Source: Adenophora triphylla var. japonica
Lineage: Eukaryota; Streptophyta; Magnoliopsida; Asterales; Campanulaceae
DNA: 64,000 nucleotides
Direction: 5' to 3'
Assembly (NCBI GenBank): GCA_022495995.1
Contig: JAFEMH010000746.1
Coordinates: 496,001 to 560,000, forward strand
In this document: positions 47,613 through 58,835 of the stretch, piece by piece
How the letters are laid out: every line of letters begins with the position of its first letter
Position numbering within the stretch: the first letter of the stretch is position 1
The notes under the pieces: generated by a model
The model's database searches: none
Seen by the model: only the letters and a program-made list of their open reading frames with translations
What the model was told of the DNA's origin: nothing
Made by a program: the position numbers and the translations under genes

Positions 47613-47975
47613 TTTTTTTTTATACCCAGGTTCCCCAGCTTCGCCGAGTTAGTCCTAGACCACTAGCTACCGGCCCCACAGTGTCCTAGCGGAGGTAAAT
47701 CGCAGATATGCCCAAATCAGCCAGGGTGGCAGCACCCCTTATACTCCTGGCCCCAAGGGAGCCCTCCTACAACGCGGTAGTTGAACTCCCCACACTGAGA
47801 TTGCAAGCCCAGCAATGCCGCTTCCTTAACTGAATGGATGTGCCCGGGGGCTCCTAAGGACCCTGAAACCCAAGGAAGAAATTAATCCACAAGGATTCCC
47901 CTTGGGGGGAATCGAACCGGTGACCTCCCCTACGAAAAGCCACCCAAGATACCATTGGGGCATGGCCCATTAGAT
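47613..47975 (-). mobile_element. tRNA-derived SINE, minus orientation
   Basis: Flanked by ATAGTAAGGTTTTTTT (from 47597 and from 47976). The minus strand has an exact pol III box B GGTTCGATTCC (47908-47918) and a box A-like TGCCCCAATGG, and ends in poly-A (T-run at 47606-47620). Same family as 40764-41197. Confidence 0.85.
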
Positions 47976-48234
47976 ATAGTAAGGTTTTTTTGTTATATAG
48001 TAAACGAGGCTGGGCGGGTCCGGGTTTGAGTTGATCCAGATCGGATTGGGTTTGGATTCTAGAGATTTTGAATAGAAGCGGACTTGGGAAACGTCAAACC
48101 CGTCTCAAACCTGTCCCGTTGCCATCCCTAATTTTAAATATGACAAGTGAGTCTTATTGAATAAAAAAATATTATAAAATTTTCATTTTGGATAATAGAA
48201 CATCCAAAAAAAGGAAATTACGGGACGGAGTATA

Positions 48235-48516
48235 CTCCCTCCGTCCCACTATAGTTGACACTCAAGGAGTGGGCACGAGAACTAAGAAGAAACAATTAAA
48301 TAAAGAAAATGTGTGGTAGAAAATGAAGAGAGAGAATGAGTGGGATAAATAGTAGTGTTGGTTGAATAAATTGAGTGGTGGAAAATGAAGAGAGAGAATG
48401 AGTGGTGGGGTCCATTAATATAAAAATATAAAAACTTGGTTATTTTTGGAAGGTGTCAAGTGAAGTGGGACGGCCCAAAATGGAAAGAAGTGTCAAGTAT
48501 AGTGGGACGGAGGGAG
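48235..48516. mobile_element. Stowaway MITE
   Basis: CTCCCTCCGTCCCACTATAG at the left and its inverse at the right, TA on both sides. A 3' fragment of another copy (about 48130-48230, ending ACGGGACGGAG) lies directly before it. Confidence 0.9.
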
Positions 48517-48526
48517 TATATATATA

Positions 48527-48797
48527 CTCCTTTCGTTCCATTACAAGCCACACTTTCCTTTTTGGGAGTTCCACTACAAACCACACACTTCCTAAAAAAG
48601 AATGTTTTTATCACTATTCCCTCCACTCATTCTCTCTCCTACATTATTTTAATACCCACAACACCATTATAATTTACTATTCCCTCCACTCATTCTCTCT
48701 CCTATTTTACTTTTACACTCACAACATTTATATCATTATTTTTTTTCTTAATCTACGCATGAATAGTAACTGTGTTGCTACTAATGGGAGGGAGGGA

Positions 48798-48798
<1 letters not shown>
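48527..48798. mobile_element. Stowaway MITE
   Basis: CTCCTTTCGTTCCATTAC at the left, TAATGGGAGGGAGGGAG at the right. The complete family interior with two CACTCATTCTCTCTCCTA words is present. Confidence 0.88.

Positions 48799-48850
<52 letters not shown>
48799..48850. repeat. (TA)n microsatellite
   Basis: About 50 bp of alternating TA between two Stowaway elements; gives false Tyr-Ile reading frames on both strands. Confidence 0.95.
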
Positions 48851-48851
<1 letters not shown>

Positions 48852-49148
48852 TCCCTCCGTCTCATTAATAACTTCACCTTTTGCCATTTTGGGTGTCCCA
48901 TTTAAAGCTTCATCTTTCCTTTTTTGGCAAAGAATCTTTACTATTCCCTCCACTCATTCTCTCTCCTACATTATTTTAATACTCACAACATCATTATAAT
49001 TTATTATTCCCTCCACTCATTCTCTCTCCTATTTTCAAATTTCTCTCTCCTATTTTCAAATTACACTCACAACATTTTTTCTTCCCACCCATTTTCTTAA
49101 TTTGCGTGCCGGAGCCAAAATGGTGAACTAAATAATGGGACGGAGGGA

Positions 49149-49149
<1 letters not shown>
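48851..49149. mobile_element. Stowaway MITE
   Basis: CTCCCTCCGTCTCATTAAT at the left, AATGGGACGGAGGGAG at the right. A short duplication inside repeats the word TCTCTCTCCTATTTTC. Confidence 0.88.

Positions 49150-49201
<52 letters not shown>
49150..49201. repeat. (TA)n microsatellite
   Basis: A second TA run of about 50 bp directly after the third Stowaway. Confidence 0.95.
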
Positions 49202-49203
<2 letters not shown>

Positions 49204-49706
49204 ACCATAACTTTTTCAGCACCTAAGAAACAGACAGGCTTGTTAAAGCCTCTTTTTTTGGTTGTGTCGTGCATCTTTTTTCAATCAAGGATCAGAGGTC
49301 ACGGTTTCAAATTATAAACAGTCAAACAGACCCTTAGTGGCAGATTATGAATACAAGCAAGGCCACTAATCCAAGGTGGGTTGGAATGACATATTTCCAG
49401 CCCGCCAGAAATTTGACCCGCCCCGTGTAGTGGCGGGTTTTGTTGGATTGGGCCCGCCCCGCCCCGCCCGTATTGACAACTCTAACTGGCAGGATCCCTA
49501 TATTAAAAGAAATATAGGTTTGGAAACTAGAAATGGTCATTCCATAAGCTGTACAACTACTCGAACAAACACGTGAAAATATATCGATCAACTTTTAAGT
49601 TCTACACAATCCTTTTGTAAAATTATACGTAGAATACACATCCTAAAGAACAGCATTTATACAGGATCACGAGCTTTTTATATCATTAACTTTGCCTTCT
49701 TTTGTC
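49202..49706. other. Spacer with a hAT-end fragment
   Basis: GC-rich words CCCGCCCCGCCCCGCCCG and TATTGACAACTCTAA at 49415-49490 resemble one end of a hAT-like family. No partner end is seen. The rest is probably the 3' flank of the CPP1-like gene on the minus strand. Confidence 0.4.
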
Positions 49707-52700
49707 CTAGCTTAAGTACAAAGATGCCAAAAATTGAGAAAAAAGAACGAATTCGCTCACCACTGTTGCAGGGGAGCGTATGCCTAGAAACGGGATAATG
49801 TCTACCTGCAACAAGTTTTCAACTGCTGACCCCACGACTGCACCAGCAACGAGACCACCTATAGTAATTACAGTGGCCTTCCCTGTAGACAAACAAAACT
49901 CGCTAATTACTCTCTAGAAATAAGCAGGACATCTTACACTGGTAACATATGAAAACCAAACAACCTTGTACAAGTTCTTTACCTTGAAAAGATAACAGCT
50001 AAAATGCAATTATTTCAAGTGAAGAGTAGGCTTAATTTGTCACCATGTCTAAAGACTAAAATGCCATCATTATTTCACAGTTGGTTACCTCAGGTCATAC
50101 AGCCAAAGCCAGTGGCTATACCTTGGTCTAATGGCTGGTTAAGGATCCCCCCAAACAGGATTGTCTGAGGGATAGAGAATTTATAGACATCAATGGAAAC
50201 TACATGACGTAGAATCTAAACACAATGCTCTCGACTAAATCGTCAACTTGGATGCGTTCTCAGTAACCTAACGAGTGGTGGCCTGGTCAACTTGTGGGTT
50301 GAGTGCTCTAGACAATCAATCCCCATGGTAGTCCAGGTATGCAAACCATTTTTTGTTTACCGGTTTTTTCCGGTCAACCCAAAGGAGCAACGATATTCAT
50401 TCAATTAAATGGTGGAGCTTTAGTTTACTTTTGAGTCAAACAGTCCACGAATGGGTCCACCACCACCTTCAGCAGCTAGTTTGATGAACCCACCACCATG
50501 TTCTTTACCCCCCACGGAGTAGTACAATTATTTCTTACAGAATGATAAATGCCAGACGTTATGTAAACAATGAGTAGGAGTGGAGCTTTCTCTAATATGT
50601 TTTCTCTCATGTAGGTTTACTCGAAGCAGTCGTACTTATGTGGCTGCCAGTTCCAAAATACAATTCCTTTCTTCACGAGGGTAGGAAAGGTGCGGTTTCA
50701 CTAGAGTGGGGAGGTTGGTGAAGAGTGTGACTCAATTTGATACATCTCGCCTGAGTCACCAGAGAGAGGGAAAAGAAGAAAGAGCTTACAGAAAGGAAAT
50801 GAAAATCTGAAAAAATAAATACTTGAAAGGGAAAATATATTTGAGGCTATCTGCATGTACTATGTAATGTTTTTTGTCATTGGAACCAACAGAAACTTTA
50901 AAATTTCTCGGGTGAAGTCAATCATGTAGGGTTTTCAAAGGAAATATACAATAAGGGGGTAATTTTTCAACACGAAGATGAAATGCTTGTTGCATATAAA
51001 AATGGGAAAACTTCATTTTTGTCCATCGTACTTTGGGATGTGTTTCACTTTTACCATCAAACTTTATTTTCTTCATTTTTACTTATAACAAATTTGGGTT
51101 AAAATGACATTATTGTTTGTAGTACGACGGTAAAAACGAAATAAATTTGGGTCTAAATAACAGATTTGGGTATAAAATGACACCATTGTTTGTAGTACGG
51201 CGGTAAAAATGAAAAAATAAAGTTTGATGGTAAAAGTGAAACGCGCCCCAAAGTACGATGGACAAAAATGAAATTTTCCCTAAAGAAAAAAGCAGGGACT
51301 GTGAGAAGTGAAGAGTCAAATGTTTCTCACTTCTGGATTCCTCCTAATCAAGTATTACCCATGAGAATCCAACATCTACTGTTGAGGATATATGCAAAAG
51401 ATTCTTACACAACAATGCCACTAATTATCAGAATGGAATAGCCAGAAATTATTTAATGCAGTATGCATAGGATGAAAAATGCCGGCTTAAATTTCGTATC
51501 AGATTCCTATCAGCATTGGTCCTATGCAAGAAAGGGTGAAGGTCGACCCCGAGTAATAGTGATGAAGGCCAAGTTGAACTGATTTATGTTGTATAAGCAG
51601 ACAAAATGGCATAACAGCGACCATCACTTGTCCAAGAAGCACATTCTAAAATTTCAAAAACAGTGCGCGCGTATGTCATTTTTGCAGGGCGGCAGGGGAA
51701 TAAACATGTAATTCAAGAAAAATTACTGAAAAAAACTCTTTACCTAACTTAACATTTTTTTTGGTCATGAAGTACAATGATGCTCCAAAACTTGTAGCTA
51801 AGATGAAGCCAGGCACATCTGCCCCAGCATAGGACCCTGCAGGAGTAGAGGCTCCATTGACGTAAGTTAACACCATTAAAGCACCATATACCGCAGCTTC
51901 TATGCCCAAATCGCGGGCAGACGGTGATTCAACTGAAATGGGTGGATTTTTCAAGGCACCCTGCATCCACTGAGGCATGGATCCCATCGTAGAAGCCTTA
52001 ACGGTTTTGACATCAGCGTAACGGACACTACTATTTACAACTTTCCCAGCTCTCCTCTGGGATAAGCTCTGCATGAGCAACATGTCATATGCAGCCTCCA
52101 CCTGAAAAAAAAAAGGATCATGTTAATCAGGGAAGTTGTGAGAAGGAGATGTAAACCTCCACACCGACCAAGATAAAGTGAAAAGATGGCTCAAAAATGG
52201 CATATGTTGGACTTGGCATATTCACTTCAATATCAAATACATGAAGGAAGTGAGGTGGCTATCTTATCTCCTAACCTTCTTCCTAAACCCGTTCCACTTG
52301 TTCTTGAGAACTCGTTTTTGGAGTAATTACATGATCGCGTAGGTTACTTTACCAAAATGACCATGAAATTCTATAGCTTCCAAACATTATTCCTTGCATC
52401 CAAACACACCAAAGATACTTATATAAAAGTAAAATATTTCGCGAATTAAACATGAGTGTGATGAATGAAATGGCGGGAGTACACATGACTGGATGAATTC
52501 TCTTAAAATCAACACCTTTGAGTGTTGAGACCTACCATTTCTTACCAAGACATGTAACAGGCAGCACAATCAGGTAATTGACAACCATATCATTGCTCCT
52601 AATGCAAATACCACTTCATCAAATGATTCAAATCCAATTTTCTATCAAGAAAAACACATAACTTGGCTCAAATCTCAACATAAACAAACAATAATTGGGC

Positions 52701-53226
52701 CTTTCCCAAGCTAGAGCTTTCAAAAAAAATAAAAAATCAGTAATACAAACAAATGAAGAAAAATAGAATGAAAATTAATGCACCTACCACATAATTTAAT
52801 AAATAACGATAATTCACAAAGAAAAATAGGTAATTTATTCTGAAATTGAAAAAAAGAAAAAGAAAAAGAGAACAGAACCTGAGCAATTGAATCTTGGTCA
52901 TCTTTACAAGACACGAGAACTGAATTCTTGGCTCTCAATATATCATCAAACGTGGCTCCTTCCGATACGCCCAGCAATTTCAAGGCGTTCTCAACCGACA
53001 TCTCAAACGGAGCAGAGTCATCGGCTCTTGACCCGGCAAAAATGACTCCCGGCAATGCCCGCCGGGAATTGGGGGTGGAGAGTGGGCCCCACCAAGAACG
53101 ATCGTTCTTTATGAGATTACCGAGGTTGGTTTGGTCCGGCCGGCGGGGGCGGGGAGAAACGGTCGGGTCGCGGCCGAGAAGGAAACGGGCGGGCCTGGCC
53201 GATAGAGTGGTGGGCCTGGTGGCCAT
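49707..53226 (-). CDS. CPP1: CPP1/CDF1-like chloroplast J-like protein
   Basis: Minus-strand exons: 53226-52879, 52101-51744, 49882-49707; 293 aa with consistent phases. Residues about 1-65 are Ser/Arg/Pro-rich and suit a chloroplast transit peptide. The J-like domain spans about 72-140 (MSVENALKLLGVSEGATF, QVEAAYDMLLMQSLSQRR) and lacks an HPD tripeptide. The remainder has hydrophobic segments: LGIEAAVYGALMVLTYV, VPGFILATSFGASLYFM, VITIGGLVAGAVVGSAV and a C-terminal FVLFSQFLASLYL. CPP1 (DUF3353 family) is known as a chaperone-like membrane protein of plastids that stabilises protochlorophyllide oxidoreductase and so supports chlorophyll synthesis. The best match is clear along the whole length. 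Intron 2 (1.86 kb) holds a foldback MITE. A tandem-repeat element begins about 170 bp upstream of the start. Confidence 0.93.
49883..51743 (-). other. Intron 2 of the CPP1-like gene
   Basis: 1.86 kb between a GTAAAG donor and a CTACAG acceptor on the minus strand. Apart from the foldback MITE at 51004-51280, no gene is seen. Confidence 0.7.
51004..51280. mobile_element. Foldback MITE with about 70-bp inverted termini
   Basis: Left arm starts GGGAAAACTTCATTTTTGTC. The right arm ends with the near-perfect inverse (GACAAAAATGAAATTTTCCC). Arms extend about 70 bp, with an internal repeat of ATTGTTTGTAGTACG. The target duplication is unclear, so the superfamily is not assigned. Confidence 0.72.
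52102..52878 (-). other. Intron 1 of the CPP1-like gene
   Basis: 777 bp, AT-rich, nothing recognised inside. Confidence 0.65.
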
Positions 53227-53395
53227 TGTTGTGTTGCGGGTTTGATTTTTGTTTGTGTGGAGCGAAGTGAAGGAGTTGAGTGTCAGTTGCTTGCAAGGTT
53301 AAACTTCCCTTATTGTCCAAACATCAATACCAATTTCTCTGATTTTAGTTTTTTTTTTTTAATTATTATTGTTATTTAATCAATATTTAAAAAAA

Positions 53396-53840
53396 AGGAG
53401 TTGGTCTTAAAAAAAACGCATTTTTTTCTAAGCTTAGAAAAAATTATTTTTACACTTGCGCTTAATAACACTAACACTGACACTTTTTTACACTGCCACT
53501 TTGTTACACTAACACTGACACTTTTTTACACTGACACTTAATATACATGAACTGACACTTTTTTACACTGGCACTTTGTTACACTAACACTGACACTTTT
53601 TACACTGTCACTTAATATACATGCACTGACACTTTTTACACTGGCACTTAATATACATGCACGGACACTTTTTTACACTGATACTTTATTACACTAACAT
53701 TGACACTTTTTTACACTGGCACTTTGTTACACATGCAATGACACTTTGTTACATTGGCGCTGGCAATAACGGGGGGAAACAAAACACGTTTTTTCTAAAC
53801 TTAAAAAAAATGTTTTTTTTTTTGTAAAATTTTGGCAACA
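53396..53840. repeat. Second copy of the ACTGGCAC tandem-repeat element
   Basis: About 17 units of the type ACACTGACACTTTTTTA / ACACTGGCACTTTGTTA in one orientation, with termini GAGTTGGTCTTAAAAAA and ACACGTTTTTTCTAAACTT shared with the element at 981-1930. Unlike that copy it has no inverted half. It lies just upstream of the CPP1-like gene. Confidence 0.7.
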
Positions 53841-54299
53841 AAAAAAGTCACAAAATTTGATTTATAAAATAATGTGTTATACTTGTGTTAGTGATTTTAA
53901 TTAGAGAACGGAGGTTTTAAATCGATTCAACAATACAATATCGTCACTTTATTTTTTATTTATCATTTTGTATCTTTGCATCTCTAGCATTGTCTATTTG
54001 TAATTGCAAAATTTGTCAGTATCCCACAAAGGCACAAATCTATTTTGAACTATTATATATTCAATTAATAATTACTATCCTATTATCTATATTCACAAAA
54101 TAAATTATAAAACAAAATTATTATTTCCCCCCCCCCCTTTTAATATGTTAACTTTTCATTTTATTAGAACTTAACAGAAACTGTTAAAAAGTTTAACTGT
54201 TTTTTGAAAAAATAATTAAAAATTTAACTTTTTAACAATTAGGCTATTAGGGGCCTTAGGGCGACCGCACCAATGTTTCTGCCTTTCCTCGTTTAAAAA

Positions 54300-54477
54300 A
54301 AAAACATTTTTTTTTAAATGGCGGTTCAAATCGTGAACCAGAATCGTACGGACGGTTCATAACCGTGAATCGGAACCGTCCAAATCCGATCCGATTACGG
54401 TTCAACCCCCCCCCCTCGATTTGGTGAACTGCCGGTTCAGAACCGAAATCGCCGGCCTGAACCGGCTGGACATGTCT
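54300..54477. mobile_element. hAT-like fragment rich in CGGTTC/GAACCG
   Basis: Right end ACCGGCTGGACATGTCTA is the inverse of the left end of the element at 8157. The body has GGTTCAAATCG, GAACCGTCC and GAACCGGC words. The left end is not found. Confidence 0.5.
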
Positions 54478-54540
54478 AATAGACTACCACAAATTCATTT
54501 TTTAGTAAATGGGCCAAACATGTAATTTCAAATACAATTA

Positions 54541-54814
54541 GGGGCCGTTTGGTTAGAAGACTTAAGACAAGACACAGGATAGCATTCATCAGGATTAATA
54601 AGGTTTATTAAGAGGGCGTTTGGTTATAAATTAGACATCCGGATAATTAATCCAATTTATTGAGATTATGTCTTAATTCCCTCACCAATTATACTGATTT
54701 CAGGAAAGTATTATTCATCCCTTTTCTAATAATTTTCTCATTAATAATACTGTTAATTCTTATCCGACAATCAAACAAGCCATGTTAATTCTTATCCTAC
54801 AATCAAACCAGAGC
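54541..54814. mobile_element. Tourist-like MITE with a related MITE nested inside
   Basis: Outer ends GGGGCCGTTTGGTT and AATCAAACCAGAGC between TTA duplications (54538-54540 and 54815-54817). A second pair of similar ends (GAGGGCGTTTGGTTATAAA and GACAATCAAACAAGCC) lies inside at about 54611-54784. The 3-bp TTA duplication suits PIF/Harbinger (Tourist) elements. It sits about 190 bp before the start codon of the next gene. Confidence 0.65.
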
Positions 54815-55005
54815 TTAGAGATTAGAGATTGCGTATTACCAAGCTAAAATTGGGAAGGAAATCGTCTAGGAAGAATAATGAATATCAGCTGAAATGCTTT
54901 CTGTCCACATTTAAAACTTCTGTCTAGAAAAAACCCTTTTCTCAGGGAAAAAAAAAAAGCCCGGGAGAAGAATACAATTAACGGTTGATAACCCCTTGGA
55001 AAAAA

Positions 55006-58000
55006 ATGTTATGTTGCCGGAATTTCAATTTGATCGGAATCCCAATTAGTCGTTCACCCAAAATCGCCATTAATAAGCATAGAAATGGTATTATTAGTTG
55101 CAGAGCAGAGGATCAACAAGGTACTGTCAGCAGCAACATACCTTCTGAAATCAAGAAGAAGAAGAAGAAAGTTTTAGTTGTTGGTTCTGGTTGGGCTGGC
55201 CTTGCTTCTGCTCATCATCTCTCCAAACAGGTCCTTAATCTCTCTCCCCTAACTATGTGTATGTGTGTGTAAATATGAATTGATGATTTGATAGGCAGCC
55301 ATGTTTAGGTTAATGGGTTTTTGATTATTTTCTTGATTTTGTGAAGAGTGTAAAAAAGTTCAAATGAATAGGGGTGAAATACTGGAGATCAAAATTTCCC
55401 CTTTTTGTCAAAATATGTTGTTTGGTACCTACATGTTTTACCATGATCAATGGCGAAGTCTGAAATTTAGTGGAAGGGGTCAAAATTAAGGTCGAAATTG
55501 CAAAATATAATATTTTAATGGTAAATATGTCATTTTTCTAAACATAAAGGAGTGAAAATGATACAAATCCAAAATCAAGGAGGTCGATGACCCCATTACC
55601 ATAGGGTGGCTTTGCCACTGACCATGATCCCTTTGGATCTTGATATTTAAAATTTTCGCTGGAGTCCATAAATAACAAACCCTTCTAGGCCCAAATACTA
55701 AGCCGTCGGATGGAAATTAGTTTAGAGGTGGTTAAAAGAATCGTGTGACCCTCAATTTCGGACATGCGAGGGACACTATACCGAGGGACACTATATCCCT
55801 CGCATGTCCGAAATTGATGTGGATCAAAATATTGCTGGTAGACCTTTATGTTGGATTTTTGAGGTTTAAGACTCAAAATGAGATTATGGTGAAACTTGTG
55901 GGCACCAAAACATATTTTAAACTGCACTTTTAAGGTAATAAATATTTACTTCTTAATGGTGGTCAAGATTACAGTCTTTCCGTACTAAAATAGGAAATAG
56001 GGAATAATATGACTTATTCATTGTCTTCGAGTTTTTCATCAGAGCAATTTGGAGAGATCACTTAAGAATACTCTACTGTTAGAATTATGACTTCTTCTCT
56101 TGTCTAAGAGTGTGACTTCTTTCAGCAAAGGGAATAATATGGATATGGAGTACTCCCTCCGTCCCAAAATGATCTTCCCACTTTTTTTACCGTTATTATG
56201 AATGAACTTTGAGGAATAATTTTAAATTAATTTAATTATCCTAACGAAAATCCAAAACGTGTTATTGATAGTATTGTTAATGGTATCAATAACAAGTTTT
56301 AGATATTCATTTGTATAATGAAATCAACTTAAAGTTATTGCTAAAAGTTCCTTCGTAGTAACGGCAAAAAAGTGGGAATATCATTTTTGGATGGAGGGAG
56401 TATATCTTTTTCATAAACCAGAGGGGGTAAAATAATCGCTTTTAACACTATAAAGGTTGTAATGTGTCATTCCTCCGAAAGGAGCAAAACTAACGGGTCC
56501 AAAGATAGAAAAAAGTGAAAATTGCGAAAATAATACTATTCATATCCATATGATATGTTGGTTTTTGTGTTATTGTAGGGATTTGATGTGACTGTTCTTG
56601 AAGGTGGGTATGAATTTGGGTCCAAAAGCATGTCCATTTCACCCGATGATGTCGGTATTCACGGTATTTTTTGCTTACTCACCATTGAGATTGTGTTTTT
56701 GGTATGTTTTGAGTAAAATTTTATTTGGATGTTGATTTATTTGAGGATTTGAAAATTGGGTTATAGCTGAAAGCAAGTTCTTTTTTGAGAAATTATAGGA
56801 ATAAGTACCTTCTTCTATGGAAGATTTTTGAACTATTTGAGAGACTCCATCTAGCAAACATGCTTTAAATATCGGCAATACAAGTGTTAAGATGAACCGT
56901 GATATTGAGTATCAGTATCACGGTGGTGGCACCACATGATAGTTATCTTTATCACATTTAAATTTACAAAATCAACAACCTTGCTGACTCGTTGCCTCCA
57001 CTTAAGCAAAGTTGCTTTCCGCATCAGCAATTTTTTTCCTGGTACCAGCAAAGATGTTCTGCATTATGTTGTTTTTTTAATTCTTTTTAATAGTATACAC
57101 TCTTTATAGGTTTCTGGTATCCCTACCGCAACATATTTGACCTCATTGATGAACTTGGTATTAAGCCCTTTACGAATTGGATGGAAACTGCACAGTATTC
57201 CCAAGAATGGTTGGAGGTAATTTTTCATCATTTCATCTTCTAATAATCAATGTGAAATAAGCGATTGTGTGCTGCTTTTTTGCTACATCTTCTATAAGCT
57301 TTAAGGTCTAAGTTGCTTAAAAGTGTCTTCCTCGAGGCTCATTGTTTAGGTTAAATTTCCGGTTTTCCAAAGCTTACCTCAATTGCCAACTCCTCTGGGG
57401 TCTCTCTTGTATACGGAGGTACATCTTTTAAAGCTTCCTGTTCAAAAATCTATAAAAAAGCTAAATCTGCTTTCTAATAACCACTCACTTTTTGTCTTGT
57501 CAATAGTTTGCTCGACTGCCTTTCGTGGATCGGTTAAGTTCACTTCCTCTAATGGCTGCAGGTATGGTCATTCATGTTCTTAGTTGATTATTGGGTTAAA
57601 TTCAGTGCCTACCCCTGAGGTTTGTCCAAATATCAGTGCCCACCTTTATATAGTTATAATCGAAAATGAAAAATATGAAGGAAAAGTGTGGGCACTGATA
57701 CTTGTCTAAACCTCAGGGGTGGACATTGAATTTAACTCGTTGATTATTACACCATACTTGATCAGCAACTGATGTGGGGCATAAAAACTAGCTGAAGAAG
57801 TATTCTCCTTCTGCTTGCAGTTATCGATTTTGACAACACTGATATGGCCTGGAGAAAGTATGATCCCCGTAAGGAGAACTTTTTTTCACTTCAGCATGTT
57901 TCTTGGCTTCATTTCTGATATGCTTGTTTCCATATATATTTGTTTTAAGAGTAGTCCTATTTGCTTAACTTATATAATATGGAGTTTCAACTACTAGTTA

Positions 58001-58744
58001 CTGCAAGGGAACTTTTTAAGCAATTTGGATGCTCAGAAAAGCTTTATCGAGATGTTTTTGACCCTTTGCTTCAAGTTGGCTTGTTTGCTCCCGCTGAGCA
58101 ATGTAGTGCAGCTGCTACTCTAGGAATGTTGTACTACTTTGTTCTTGCTCACCAGGTGAAGATCTAATTATTGTTTACAAAAACTGATTTGTGTGTGTTG
58201 TGTGTGTTTGGGTGGGGGTGGGGGGGGTTGGACAAACTTCAGAAAAAAACCTGTCTTTTTTTTTTTTAGAATTTATACGTATTTTTAGCGAACTTGCTCC
58301 CTACTCATTATCTTCATGCTATATTTCCTTCACGTTTTTGCATTCTACGTTTTAATCTTTAGGTTTCTATTTTATGCAACAGAAAGATTTCAACTTGGTA
58401 TGGTGTCGCGGTACAGTCAAGGAAAAGATATTTGAGCCATGGATGGATGTGATGAAAAGCGACGGTTGCAAATTTCTCGAGGGAAGAAGAGTAACAGATG
58501 TCTTCTTTGATGAGGAAATGGGGTGTATCACAGAAGTTGTGTGTGGGAAAGAAGGTATAAAAGCTGATGCTGTAATCTTGGCCGTTGGAGTCTCTACACT
58601 GCAGGAAATCATTCAAAACAGGTAGGTTTTAATTGTTGTACATCTAATCTTTCAGTCCAGGCACAGTTCAAACTTCACAGTCCACAATTTTTAAGCCAAT
58701 TTGGATATTCTTCTCTTCTGAGATTTGCTTCTTGTTAAGGCCTT

Positions 58745-58835
<91 letters not shown>

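Larger units (their letters stand above)
47015..48130. mobile_element. hAT-like element with a Helitron and a SINE nested inside
   Basis: Inverted ends TAGGGATGACGAAAATTCC and GTTGCCATCCCTA, with subterminal CCCGTCTCAAA and ACCCGTCTCAAAC words. An 8-bp duplication is not visible. A short Helitron (47224-47495) and a SINE (47613-47975) lie within. The remaining own sequence is only about 480 bp. Confidence 0.6.

Noticed and set aside
47908..47918. Possible tRNA gene (exact pol III box B)
   Set aside because: Flanking sequence does not fold as a tRNA and matches the SINE at 40764, with poly-A and target duplication.
48753..49317. Open frames of repeating Tyr-Ile on both strands
   Set aside because: They are translations of (TA)n microsatellites.
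50100..50400. Possible SINE head in CPP1-like intron 2 (TTGGTCTAATGGCTGG)
   Set aside because: A box A-like word is present but no box B, poly-A or target duplication was found.
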